Under the pieces are notes generated by a model. It did no database searches. It had not been told where the DNA came from and saw nothing but the letters and a program-made list of their open reading frames with translations. 64,000 bases of DNA from Actinacidiphila guanduensis (GTDB lineage: Bacteria; Actinomycetota; Actinomycetes; Streptomycetales; Streptomycetaceae). Shown here one piece after another: positions 8,159-17,154 of the stretch. The DNA is taken from assembly GCF_900103985.1 (NCBI RefSeq), contig NZ_FNIE01000001.1, positions 634,466 to 698,465 on the forward strand. Reading direction: 5' to 3'. How positions within the stretch are numbered: the stretch's first letter is position 1; each line of letters starts with the position of its first letter. The translations under genes were made by a program, and so were the position numbers.

Positions 8159-9148
8159 ATGCGCCTCTACGGTCTTGAGGAGCACTTTGTCACCGCCGAC
8201 GTGATCGAGGCATGGAAGCGGCGCGACCCCCGGCTCACCGAGCCGATGATGAAGTGGGCCGTCGCCAGTGACATCACGCCGGCGTTGCTGGACCTCGACA
8301 ACGAACGCATCGCCGCGATGGACGACGCCGGGATCGACGTGTCGGTGCTGTCCCTCACGACGCCGGGGCTGCAGAACCTCGACACGGCGGAGGCGGTCGC
8401 CCTGCAGGCGCCCACGAACGACGCGATCGCCGCCGCCGTGCGCCGCCACCCCGGTCGCTTCCAGGGCTTCGCGGCGCTCGCCACATCCGCTCCGTCCGCC
8501 GCAGCCGCCGAACTGCGGCGCGCGGTCACCGAGCTCGGGCTCAACGGCACGCTGGTCAACGCGAACTCCGGTGGCCGGGCTCTGGACTCACCCGAGTTCT
8601 GGGACATCTACGAGGCCGCCGAGGACCTGCGCGCACCCGTGTACCTGCACCCCAGCGCTCCGTTCCCGGCCGTCACCCGTGCCTACTACCGCGGTTTCGG
8701 CGCGCCAGTGGACGACATGCTGGCCACCGGCGCGTTCGGCTGGCACTACGACGCCGGCCTGACCGTGCTCCGGATGATCATCGCCGGTGTCTTCGACCGG
8801 TTCCCCGGACTGCAGCTCGTCCTGGGGCACTGGGGCGAGGTCGTGCTGTTCTACCTCGACCGCATCGCGGCAATGGACAAGCTCACCGAGCTGCGGCGCC
8901 CGATCGCGGACTACTTCCGCTCGAACATCTTCATCACCCCGGGCGGCATCTCCAGCCACAAGTACCTGCGGTGGAGCCTGGAGACAGTGGGGATCGAACG
9001 GATCATGTACGCCTCCGACTACCCGTTCAACCGGGAACGCGCCGGATCCGCGCGGCGCTTCCTGGAGACGGCGCCGATCGTCGAGGCCGACCGCGAGCGC
9101 ATCGCCCATCGGAACTGGGAAGAGCTCATCGCCGGCATCCGGCGCTGA
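8159..9148 (+). CDS. Gamma-resorcylate decarboxylase-like amidohydrolase (amidohydrolase-2 family)
   Basis: The 329-residue TIM-barrel protein opens with MRLYGLEEHF, whose Glu7/His9 match the metal ligands of gamma-resorcylate (2,6-dihydroxybenzoate) decarboxylase. Further ligands fit: His164 in VYLHPSAPF, the LGHWGEV histidine near 224, and Asp287 in YASDYPF. These enzymes use a divalent metal for non-oxidative decarboxylation of hydroxybenzoates; relatives include ACMSD and 5-carboxyvanillate decarboxylase, which remain alternatives. The following intradiol dioxygenase fits a gamma-resorcylate to resorcinol to hydroxyquinol route, but the hydroxylase is missing here. It starts 6 bp after the FMN reductase stop, so cotranscription is likely. 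Confidence 0.8.
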   Translation: MRLYGLEEHFVTADVIEAWKRRDPRLTEPMMKWAVASDITPALLDLDNERIAAMDDAGIDVSVLSLTTPGLQNLDTAEAVALQAPTNDAIAAAVRRHPGRFQGFAALATSAPSAAAAELRRAVTELGLNGTLVNANSGGRALDSPEFWDIYEAAEDLRAPVYLHPSAPFPAVTRAYYRGFGAPVDDMLATGAFGWHYDAGLTVLRMIIAGVFDRFPGLQLVLGHWGEVVLFYLDRIAAMDKLTELRRPIADYFRSNIFITPGGISSHKYLRWSLETVGIERIMYASDYPFNRERAGSARRFLETAPIVEADRERIAHRNWEELIAGIRR

Positions 9149-9203
9149 CCACCGCCGGCCCTCATGCGACACCCCACCCGACATCGGAAAGGAGCCGAGG
9201 CAC

Positions 9204-10076
9204 GTGAGCGAGTCCCAGAGCCGGCTGCAGGTCGTTTTCGCCGATCTGCGCCGCGCCGTCGACGACGTCATCCTCAAACACCAGGTGACCCTTGAGGAAT
9301 TGCTCACCACCGTCGAATGGCTGCAGCAGGTCGCCGACGCCGGCGAACTTCCGTCCGCGAGCATCTTGTTCTACAAGACCGTCCTGAAAGGAACGGCGGG
9401 CGCGACCTATGCCCACCCGGAGAAGGACGGCGCGAGCCACTGGGAGATGGAAGGCCCCGCCCATCGCCCCGGCGCTCCCGTCCTCCACAGCCCGGCTGTG
9501 CTGCCCATGCGCCCCGACGAACCCGGCGAACCCCTCATCGTCTCCGGGATCGTGCGCACCACCACCGGCGACCCGCTGCCCGGAGCGGCCCTCGAGATCT
9601 GGCAGATCGGCGCCGACAACGTCTATTCCGGCATGGACACCAGCGACTTCGAGCCGCTGAACATCCCCAATGACTCCACCGGCATCCCCGTCGACAACCT
9701 CCGCGCCCGGATCATCGCCGACAGCGAGGGGCGCTACGAGTTCCGCACGGTGATGCCCGGCACCGAAACCTTCGGCCTTGCCACGGACGGCCCGCTCGCC
9801 GCGTTCACCCGGGCGCTGCAGCTTCAGGGCCTGCGCCCGCTGCACATCCACGCCATCGTCTCCGCCGACGGGTGCCTGCCGCTGACCACCCAGATCTACT
9901 TCGACGGTGACCCCCTGGTCGCCGGCACCATCGAAGGCCACGTCCCCGCCGACGCGGTCAAGACGACCGTCCGCCACGACGACCACCGGGCTCGCGGCCT
10001 CGACCGGCCCTACCGCACCCTCACCTACGACTTCGTCCTGCGTCCCGCGGCCGAAGCCGCCGTCACTCCTCAGTGA
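9204..10076 (+). CDS. Intradiol ring-cleavage dioxygenase (hydroxyquinol/catechol 1,2-dioxygenase)
   Basis: The GTG at 9204 follows GGAAAGGAG. The 290-residue product has the N-terminal helical dimerisation segment followed by the catalytic beta-core. The four non-haem Fe(III) ligands can be placed: Tyr in DNVYSGMD, Tyr in EGRYEFRTVMPG, and the two His of RPLHIHAIVS. Family enzymes cleave catechol or hydroxyquinol between the hydroxyls to muconate or maleylacetate. Location behind a resorcylate-decarboxylase-like gene favours hydroxyquinol; no maleylacetate reductase or cycloisomerase is nearby. The N-terminal start is supported by spacing, since the longer frame runs into the previous gene. 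Confidence 0.88.
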   Translation: MSESQSRLQVVFADLRRAVDDVILKHQVTLEELLTTVEWLQQVADAGELPSASILFYKTVLKGTAGATYAHPEKDGASHWEMEGPAHRPGAPVLHSPAVLPMRPDEPGEPLIVSGIVRTTTGDPLPGAALEIWQIGADNVYSGMDTSDFEPLNIPNDSTGIPVDNLRARIIADSEGRYEFRTVMPGTETFGLATDGPLAAFTRALQLQGLRPLHIHAIVSADGCLPLTTQIYFDGDPLVAGTIEGHVPADAVKTTVRHDDHRARGLDRPYRTLTYDFVLRPAAEAAVTPQ

Positions 10077-10180
10077 ACGGCACGGCGCTTGCACACACAT
10101 CGGAGCCGGCGAGCGCCCGAAGCCGGCCCCGCCGCTCGAAACACACGTCCGTCTCCCCGAGATACCCAGCGAGGGCACGT

Positions 10181-11053
10181 ATGAATGCTGCTTCCCATAC
10201 CGCGTCCGCCTACGACCGGTTCATGATCGAGCAGGCTCCCGCGAGTCGCGATCAGCGTCCCTGGACGCCGGCCGATGGTCCGATGCCCGCCCTGTACCTC
10301 AGCCATGGCTCTCCGGCACTGTTCGAGGACGCGTTGTGGATGAGTGAGCTGTTCGGCTGGTCCCAGGCGCTGCCCAAGCCGACAGCGATCCTGATCGTCA
10401 GCGCGCATTGGGAGTCGGCGCCGCTCACCCTGTCGGCGACGGGCCCGGGCACCCCGTTGGTCTACGATTTCGGAGGCTTTGCGCAGCGCTACTTCCGGAT
10501 GACCTACCGGACACCGGACGCCGGCGCACTGGCCGCGAGGGTCGCGGCCTCGATGCCGGACAGCGAACCCGTCCACCAACACACCAGCCGCGGCCTGGAC
10601 CACGGCGCGTGGGTCCCGTTGAAGACCATGTACCCCTACGGCGACGTACCGGTCCTGCAGATGTCCCTGCCCACTCACGACCCCGCCCGGCTGATGGACA
10701 TCGGCCGCCGGCTGCGGGACGTGCGGGAGGAGGGCGTGCTCGTGGTCGGGTCGGGCTACATGACGCACGGGGTCCCCTTTCTCACCCGGGAGCAGTTCGT
10801 GCACAACGTCGTGCCGACTTGGTCGGCCGACTTCGACGCCTGGGCCGCCGACGCCCTCGAGCGGGCCGACGTCGACACCTTGGCCGACTACCGCAGCCTC
10901 GCTCCGGCAGTGCACTTCGCCCACCCCACCGTCGAGCACTACACGCCGATGTTCGTCACCCTCGGAGCCGCGACCGACGCCGAAGCACCCGTACGGACGA
11001 CGATCGAGGGCTACCGTTTCGGCCTGTCCAAGCGATCCTTCCAAGTGGCCTGA
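10181..11053 (+). CDS. LigB/DODA-type extradiol aromatic ring-opening dioxygenase (class III)
   Basis: The 290-residue protein has the DODA-family metal site: His in LYLSHGSP, His in VSAHWES, the LDHGAWVPL histidine, and the late HFAHPTVEHYTP block. Relatives include plant DOPA 4,5-dioxygenase and E. coli YgiD, which bind Fe(II) or Zn. The substrate is probably a small catecholic compound. Start ATG 10181 follows a GAGGG; an upstream in-frame ATG would add an Arg/Ser-rich tail. It ends the aromatic run begun by the FMN reductase, after a 104-bp gap, so it may be part of that transcript. An intradiol and an extradiol enzyme side by side suggest two ring-cleavage options. Confidence 0.82.
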   Translation: MNAASHTASAYDRFMIEQAPASRDQRPWTPADGPMPALYLSHGSPALFEDALWMSELFGWSQALPKPTAILIVSAHWESAPLTLSATGPGTPLVYDFGGFAQRYFRMTYRTPDAGALAARVAASMPDSEPVHQHTSRGLDHGAWVPLKTMYPYGDVPVLQMSLPTHDPARLMDIGRRLRDVREEGVLVVGSGYMTHGVPFLTREQFVHNVVPTWSADFDAWAADALERADVDTLADYRSLAPAVHFAHPTVEHYTPMFVTLGAATDAEAPVRTTIEGYRFGLSKRSFQVA

Positions 11054-11255
11054 TGCCGGTGCTGCTGTGCCGCTCCGAGCGATACGGGGGGGCTTCTTCG
11101 GCTGCTCGTACCCGCGCCGAAGTCAAGGTGGCCCGCTACGGTGGAATTGATGGACACGTCCGCGGCGTGACATTCCGTCCACCGGCCGTACACAGCGGGT
11201 TCCCCGCTCACGACAGGTCAGGCGCCGGTGCAGGGCGGCGGAGGCGAGGGCAGAA

Positions 11256-14255
11256 GTGGGGTCCGGACGCGGCGATACCGAGGCCGAGGACGGCGTGCGG
11301 CTGGCCATGCTGGAGGCCGTCCCCGCAGACGCGGACGTGTCCGACGTACTGGGTACCGCCCTGCTGCACGCGGTTGCGGGCGTGCGCGGGCTGTGTGGAC
11401 TGGCGCACCTGTCCGGGCGCGAGGAGGGCACGCTGCGCCTGGTGGCGGCCAGCGGCGCTCCCCCGGGCCTGACGGGGGCATGGGAACTGCTCACCGACAC
11501 ACCATCCGGTCTCGCTCCCACCCGCGCGTTCAAGGACGGCAGTGTCGTGTGGTCGCAGGCCCGTCCCCCGGCAAGAGCGGGCCGGCAGACGATCAGCCAT
11601 CCCCGCGGTGTGCTGTCCGCGCCAATCCTCGCCGGTGGCATCCCGGTCGGCGCCGTCTCGGTCATGGCGACCGACGAACCCCCCGAGGACCGGAAACGGT
11701 ACCTGTGCGACCTGGCCGCGACGGTCGGAGGCCGACTCGCAAAGGCAGGACAATGGGGCACCGGCACCGCCCCATGGTGGCAGATCCCCACCGACCCCCC
11801 GACGATGCGCAAGGTCAAAGCCGCCAAGTGGAGCCGCGACCTGAATTCCGGAACCCTCGACGTCGACGCGGCGAGCGAGCCCCTGCTCGTCCGGGCCGGG
11901 CTCGACCCGAACACGTGGGACCGCCACATCCGGACGTGGATCGACCGGATCCATCCCGCGGACCGTGAAGAGGTCATGAAGGAGATCGCCCGCGCACAGC
12001 GGGAACGCTCCACGTACGTGGTGGAGTACCGCGTCCTGGACGCGCAGAACCGCGAATCCTGGCTGTTGCTGTGCGGCTGGCTCGTGTACGACACCGACGG
12101 GCACGCCGTGAAGATGGACGGCTTCGCCTGGGACATCACCGAACGGCGCAGCCAGGAGCAATGGCTGGCAGGGATGCTTGACTCCTACCCTCAGCCGACG
12201 TACGTCCTCAGCGCGGATGATCGAGTCGTGTGGGCCAACGCCGCCGCCCGTGGGCTGGCCGATCGCGAACAGTACGAGATCCTCGGACGCACCCCGTGGG
12301 AGTCGATGCCGACTCTGCAGGAGCAGGGCCTTCCCGACCTCCTGGCCGCGGCGCGGGCCGCACCGGGCCGGCCGGCCACCTTGACCGTGACGTCGTGGAC
12401 GCGGAGGCGCGGAGTGAGTGCGTACTACGAGCTGACCGCCGTCGGCATCAGCGATTTCGTCTCCGTGACGCTGAACGACGTCACGGACAAGACGCAGACC
12501 GCCTTGGCGGCCGCTGAGCGCCGCGAGCGCCTGACCGGCCTCAACCAGGATCTGATCAAAGCGCGGACGCCGCAGCATGTGGTGGACGCGGTCATCGGGC
12601 ACGTGATGCCACTGGTGGGTGCCGACCGTGTCCTCATTCACGACCTGACCGGCGCGGCGCCCGAACTGGCCGGCTCGGTGGGCTACTCGCCCGAATTCCT
12701 TGCCGAGCTGGCCCCGATGGGCTGGCCACAGAACCGGGAGGGATCCGCGGTCGACGCCCGGCCGCAATTCGTCGCATCCGCCGACGAGCTCGCAGAGCGC
12801 TGGCCGCACCTGGTGCCGCTGGCCCGGCTCGAAGGCGAACACTCCTGGGTGATCCTGCCGCTGCTGACCGCCGAGGAGCAGGTCGGAAACCTGGTGCTCA
12901 GCTGGTCCGGCGCCCATACGTTCAGCCCGGACGAAGAGGCCCTCCTCGGCACCGTCGCGGTGGCCATCGCCGCAGCCCTCAGCCGCGCCGCCGAATTCCG
13001 GGAGGCACTGCGGTTGCAGGCCGAACTCATGCCGGGCCGACTGCCCGCCCTGACCGCGGTGTCCGCGGCAGCGCAGTACCGCACCGCGTCCGTGGCGGGC
13101 CTCGGCGGCGACTGGTACGACGCGCACCGTCTTCCCGGCGGACGGTCCCTGTTCGTCGTCGGCGGCGTCACCGGTCACGGTCGCGGACTCGGCAAGCTCA
13201 GCGTGATGGGCATCCTGCGACAGGCCATTGCCGCCATCGCAGCTCTCGACCTCCCGCCGGATGAGATCTTGGCCCACGCGAACGACGTCGCTCTGAGGCT
13301 GGGGGCCCGCGCCCAGGAGCCGGTCACGGTCACCTGCCTGCTGGCCCTGTACGACCCGACGACCGGTCACCTCGCTGTCGCCAGCTCGGGCCACCCACCG
13401 CCGCTGATGATGTCGCCCGGCCGACAGCCGACCGCGTTGCGCATGCCTGTCGGTAAACCGCTGGGCCTGCCGCACGTGCCACCGGAGGCCACCGAACTCA
13501 GTCTCGGCGACGGGACCGTGGTCGCCCTGTTCACCGACGGTCTGCTCGGTCCGGCCGCGCATTCGAACGGCGCGCTTTCCGATCCGGTGCGCCTGGCCGC
13601 GCTGATCGCCCGGCACGGCGCCTCGCCCCTGCCGGCCGATCCGGCGCGGCGCGGGCGATGGCTGGAAGCGCTGTGCGAGGCGGCTTTCGGGACCTTGCTC
13701 GCCGAGTCGAATCCGGACGATGCCGCGCTGCTGGTGCTGGCCGCCGGGCGGGTGCCCGCCGGGCGCATCGCCACCTGGGAAATGCCGCGCGTACCGGAGT
13801 CGGCCGCGGCGGCTCGCGCGGCTGTCGACGGCCAGTTGTCGCGGTGGGGGCTGGACGAACTGTCGTGGAGCGCGGATCAGGTGATCAGCGAGCTTGTCGG
13901 CAACTGCGCCCGCCACGCCGTCGGCATAGGAGTCAACGCCACCGACGACACCGCCGGCGCTATCCGGATCCGGCTGCTTTATCTCGACAACGATCTCGTC
14001 ATCGAGGTGTACGACGGGTCCGAGGCCGCTCCACATGTCCGCCACCCGTCCTACGACCAGGAGTTCGGGCGTGGGCTGCCCATTGTCGCCTTTGTTTCAC
14101 GCCGCTGGGGCGCCCGTCACACCGGCTCTCGCGACCCGGAGGCCGCCGGGACCGGCCGGCGCACCACGGCGAGCAAGTGCGTATGGGCCTGTCTGGCACT
14201 GCCCGACCCCAACGGCCGGCGACCGGGGGATTCCGAAGAGGGCCGCGCGCAGTGA
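11256..14255 (+). CDS. PAS/GAF/SpoIIE-like phosphatase with C-terminal RsbW-type HATPase
   Basis: The 999-residue protein has an N-terminal GAF-like sensor (about 15-165), two PAS-type segments (about 180-420, one ending FAWDITERR), a second GAF (about 430-580), a SpoIIE/PP2C phosphatase domain (about 600-830) and an anti-sigma-factor-type HATPase (about 840-980). Phosphatase motifs seen are GGDWYD (Asp619, Asp622), TDGL (Asp761) and DDAALLVL (821/822). However, the usual GDVxGHG aspartate is Gly637 in VVGGVTGHG. The HATPase keeps ELVGNCARHA and EFGRGLPIVAFVSRRWG. Such proteins regulate sigma-factor partner switching by dephosphorylating anti-anti-sigma factors and phosphorylating them through the kinase domain. 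The GTG start has GGAGG and GAGGG upstream. No sigma or anti-sigma gene adjoins it. Confidence 0.85.
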   Translation: MGSGRGDTEAEDGVRLAMLEAVPADADVSDVLGTALLHAVAGVRGLCGLAHLSGREEGTLRLVAASGAPPGLTGAWELLTDTPSGLAPTRAFKDGSVVWSQARPPARAGRQTISHPRGVLSAPILAGGIPVGAVSVMATDEPPEDRKRYLCDLAATVGGRLAKAGQWGTGTAPWWQIPTDPPTMRKVKAAKWSRDLNSGTLDVDAASEPLLVRAGLDPNTWDRHIRTWIDRIHPADREEVMKEIARAQRERSTYVVEYRVLDAQNRESWLLLCGWLVYDTDGHAVKMDGFAWDITERRSQEQWLAGMLDSYPQPTYVLSADDRVVWANAAARGLADREQYEILGRTPWESMPTLQEQGLPDLLAAARAAPGRPATLTVTSWTRRRGVSAYYELTAVGISDFVSVTLNDVTDKTQTALAAAERRERLTGLNQDLIKARTPQHVVDAVIGHVMPLVGADRVLIHDLTGAAPELAGSVGYSPEFLAELAPMGWPQNREGSAVDARPQFVASADELAERWPHLVPLARLEGEHSWVILPLLTAEEQVGNLVLSWSGAHTFSPDEEALLGTVAVAIAAALSRAAEFREALRLQAELMPGRLPALTAVSAAAQYRTASVAGLGGDWYDAHRLPGGRSLFVVGGVTGHGRGLGKLSVMGILRQAIAAIAALDLPPDEILAHANDVALRLGARAQEPVTVTCLLALYDPTTGHLAVASSGHPPPLMMSPGRQPTALRMPVGKPLGLPHVPPEATELSLGDGTVVALFTDGLLGPAAHSNGALSDPVRLAALIARHGASPLPADPARRGRWLEALCEAAFGTLLAESNPDDAALLVLAAGRVPAGRIATWEMPRVPESAAAARAAVDGQLSRWGLDELSWSADQVISELVGNCARHAVGIGVNATDDTAGAIRIRLLYLDNDLVIEVYDGSEAAPHVRHPSYDQEFGRGLPIVAFVSRRWGARHTGSRDPEAAGTGRRTTASKCVWACLALPDPNGRRPGDSEEGRAQ

Positions 14256-14352
14256 TGCAAGAGGGCCGGTCGTGGGTGAAGCGGCTCGGCCCGCCACCGA
14301 GCGAGGACGTCCGGCGGCGGCACGGAACTGCGGATCGACTCCGGTCGCGACC

Positions 14353-15276
14353 TCAGCCGATGAGGGTTGCTTCCGGGTCTGCGGTGCTGGACAGGTGCTG
14401 GGAGAGGAATGCGGACGCTCGTTGCAGGGCGGCGTCTGCCTCGTCGAGGAGGGTGGCGACGGCCTGGAAGACATGGTGGACGCCGGGAGTGATGTCGAGG
14501 GTGATCGCCACGTTGTCGGTGGCGGCGCGTCCGGCCAGTCCGACGGCGTCGTCGAGCAGGCACTCGTGTGAGCCGGCCTGGATGAGCAAGGGCGGGAGGC
14601 CGTCGAAGTCGCCGAAGAGCGGGCTGACGAGCGGGTCGGTGCGGGGTTGGTCGCCGGCGTACTCTCGGGCGCGCAGCTCGAGCGCTGCGCGGTGGATGAC
14701 CGGATCGGCGTCGGCTTTGGTGTCGATGCTCGCGCCGGAGAGGGTGAGGTCCACCCACGGGGACATCACGAAGGCGGCGGCGGGCATCGCCAGGCCCCGT
14801 TGTTTGGCGGCCAGGAGCGTAGCGAGGGCGAGTCCTCCGCCGGCGGACTCCCCGGCAACGGCCAACCGGGTCGGTGCGTAGGTGGCGAGTGCGGCCTGGT
14901 AGGCGTCGAGTCCGTCGGTGAGTGCTGCCGGGAACGGGTTTTCCGGTGCCAGACGGTAGTCCACGGACAGGACCGTGACGCCGTTGCGGGCGGAGATCTG
15001 GGCCGGCAGTCCAATGGTCTCGGCCGCGGTTCCGACCGCGTACCCACCGCCGTGGAAGTACAGGACAGCTGGCCGGCGTGGCTCCGCCGGTCCGATGGAG
15101 ATGCGAACGGCCGGCGTGTTGCCGAGTCGGATGTTCTCGGTGACGAGATCGGCCGGGCGCGGACGTGACGCCATCAACTGCGCGAACAGCGCTCGCTGCT
15201 CCACCGCCTCGCCGCCGACATCGAGGGGTGAGTCCCGCAGCGTCCGAGCGATGGCTTCGGCTTGTTCTCTGCTCAT
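14353..15276 (-). CDS. Alpha/beta-hydrolase fold-3 (HSL-type) esterase, second copy
   Basis: The 307-residue product has VLYFHGGGYAVGT, DYRLAPENPFPA and the nucleophile elbow GESAGGG, with His in TPGVHHVF, placing it in the hormone-sensitive-lipase family like the gene at 5517-6431, though the two are clearly divergent. Start ATG 15276 (MSREQAEAIA) leaves the usual short N-terminal cap; the longer open frame upstream is Arg/Ser-rich and unlikely. No signal peptide is seen. It lies downstream of the DHA2 efflux gene on the same strand (249-bp gap) and converges on the SpoIIE-type gene. Substrate unknown. Confidence 0.83.
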   Translation of the reverse strand: MSREQAEAIARTLRDSPLDVGGEAVEQRALFAQLMASRPRPADLVTENIRLGNTPAVRISIGPAEPRRPAVLYFHGGGYAVGTAAETIGLPAQISARNGVTVLSVDYRLAPENPFPAALTDGLDAYQAALATYAPTRLAVAGESAGGGLALATLLAAKQRGLAMPAAAFVMSPWVDLTLSGASIDTKADADPVIHRAALELRAREYAGDQPRTDPLVSPLFGDFDGLPPLLIQAGSHECLLDDAVGLAGRAATDNVAITLDITPGVHHVFQAVATLLDEADAALQRASAFLSQHLSSTADPEATLIG

Positions 15277-15525
15277 GAGCGCTCTTTCTGAGGGGGATGG
15301 TCGTAGGGTTGGCCGGCTTCCGGCCGGGATCGACTCGGTCGGCGACGCGGTGCGGTCGGCCGGCATGGTGCGTCGCCGACGGAACGCGCTCAGCGAGTGC
15401 GTTGAGCGTTCACGGTTCGTCCAGTCGACCGCGCAGCAGCCCGGCCCCAGTAACGACATGACCGCGCGGCGCCGCGGGCGGCACGTTCGAGCGGCTTGCC
15501 CCGTTGAGGGGAGCCACGGCCCGGG

Positions 15526-17049
15526 TCAGGAGGCATCGTCTTCCCCCAGCAGGGTCTTCGCGACGTGCGCTGCCGTGGCGTGGGCAGCCGGCGTGGTGAT
15601 CGCCAGCCCTATGGCGGTGATGGCGATCCCGCAGCCGAGGATGACCCACCAGCCGGGGTGGCTGGCGTGCGCGATGTCGAGGTGCGTGCTCGCTCCTGTT
15701 GCGGCGCCGGCGAGCGCACCGACGATCGCGACGCCGAGTGCTTGGCCGATCTGGCGGCTGGTGGACGCGATCCCGCCGGCGACACCGGCCTGCGCCACCG
15801 GCATCCCGGACACGGCGGCGTTGCTGATCGGGGCGTTCAGCACCCCGAACCCGGCGCCGAACAGGACGTAGGCCGGTGCCAGCAGTGCGTAGGAGGTGTG
15901 GTCGGTGAGGCCGGCAAGCATCGCGGCTGAGGCGGTGATGCCGAGCCCACCGGCCAGCAGAGGAATACGCGGACCGCGTGTGGCGACGATCCGGCCCGAG
16001 ATCGGCGCGACGATGATCGTCAGGACGGCCATCGGGAGCGTGTGCAGGCCGGCGTTCAGCGGCGACATTCCGCGGGTCTCTTGCAGGTAGAGGGTGTTGA
16101 GGAACAAGAACCCGCCGAGTGAGGCGAACGCACAGGCCGCGACGACGGTCGCGCCGGAGAACGGCAGGCTGGCGAAGAACCGCAGATCGATCAACGGCTC
16201 CTTCGGCCGCCGCTCCCACGCGAGCAGGCCACAGGCCGAGACCGCGGCCAGAGCGAACGCGATGACGATCTTCGCCGAGCCCCACCCGGAGCCCGGCCCC
16301 TCGATGATCGCGAAGGTCGAAGCGGCGAACAGGGCGATCACGAGCACCTGGCCGGCCGGGTCGAAGCGACGGGCTCTGGGCGCCCGCGACTCGGGAACGA
16401 ACCGGGCAGTCAAGGCGATCGCGGCCGCGGCGACGGGAATGTTGACCCAGAAGATCGACCGCCATCCCGCAGAGCTGACGAGCACGCCACCGACGATCGG
16501 GCCGAGGGCCATGCTGACGCCGATGATCGCTGCCCACACGCCCATCGCCCTCGCGCGCTCACGCCGATCGGTGAACGTGTGGGTGATGATCGACAGCGCG
16601 ACCGGGTTGAGCATCGATCCGCCCACCGCCTGAACCGCGCGGAACCCGACCAACAGGCCGACGCTGGAGGCGAGGCTGCACAGCAGCGACCCGACGCCGA
16701 ACACCGCAAGGCCGACTTGGAACACGCGGCGACGGCCGAGCCGGTCGGCCATCGAGCCCGACAGCATCAACAGGCTCGCCAACACCAGCGTGTAGGCATC
16801 CATGATCCACTGGAGCCCGGAGACCGCGGTGTGCAGATCGTGGCTCATCGCGGGAAGCGCCACATTGACGATCGTGTTGTCCAAACCCACGATCAGCAGG
16901 CTCAGGCAGCAGATCGCCAGCACGCCCCAACGCCGCCTCCCGGTCTGCTCAACGGCGACCCGCGTGGACCGGGTCGCCCCCGGTGTCACACCGGCGCCCG
17001 CTCGCACAGCGACATGCCGCTCACCGCCGCGCGCGCGGTCGTCGCTCAT
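15526..17049 (-). CDS. DHA2-family (14-TM, EmrB/QacA-type) MFS drug efflux transporter
   Basis: The 507-residue integral membrane protein has about 14 hydrophobic segments, motif A as DRLGRRRVFQVG between TM2 and TM3, the TM1 motif LDNTIVNVALPA (motif D1 of DHA2 pumps), and the antiporter motif C GPIVGGVLVSSAGWRSIFWVN. These are proton-driven multidrug exporters. Start ATG 17049 (MSDDRARGG) gives a 45-residue basic cytoplasmic tail. It is divergent from a MarR regulator across a 105-bp spacer holding two CTTGA-N6-TCAAG operators, so substrate-inducible derepression is likely. Confidence 0.9.
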   Translation of the reverse strand: MSDDRARGGERHVAVRAGAGVTPGATRSTRVAVEQTGRRRWGVLAICCLSLLIVGLDNTIVNVALPAMSHDLHTAVSGLQWIMDAYTLVLASLLMLSGSMADRLGRRRVFQVGLAVFGVGSLLCSLASSVGLLVGFRAVQAVGGSMLNPVALSIITHTFTDRRERARAMGVWAAIIGVSMALGPIVGGVLVSSAGWRSIFWVNIPVAAAAIALTARFVPESRAPRARRFDPAGQVLVIALFAASTFAIIEGPGSGWGSAKIVIAFALAAVSACGLLAWERRPKEPLIDLRFFASLPFSGATVVAACAFASLGGFLFLNTLYLQETRGMSPLNAGLHTLPMAVLTIIVAPISGRIVATRGPRIPLLAGGLGITASAAMLAGLTDHTSYALLAPAYVLFGAGFGVLNAPISNAAVSGMPVAQAGVAGGIASTSRQIGQALGVAIVGALAGAATGASTHLDIAHASHPGWWVILGCGIAITAIGLAITTPAAHATAAHVAKTLLGEDDAS

Positions 17050-17101
17050 CGCTTCGCTTCTGTCGCTCCTGGAAACCACGATCCTCACCGTAGATCAATG
17101 C

Positions 17102-17148
17102 CTTGACTGGCATCAAGTCCTTGATATGGGTCAAGGCAGGTTTACACT
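17102..17148 (+). promoter_or_regulatory. Leaderless marR promoter with tandem MarR operators
   Basis: Two inverted repeats with perfect arms, CTTGA-CTGGCA-TCAAG (17102-17117) and CTTGA-TATGGG-TCAAG (17120-17135), sit 18 bp apart. The second contains a -35 box TTGATA (17121-17126); after 16 bp comes -10 TACACT (17143-17148), 6 bp before the GTG at 17155. Transcription would begin at or next to the start codon, a leaderless mRNA. The sites are 53-86 bp upstream of the divergent efflux gene and could repress both. Confidence 0.7.
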
Positions 17149-17154
17149 GGCGGC

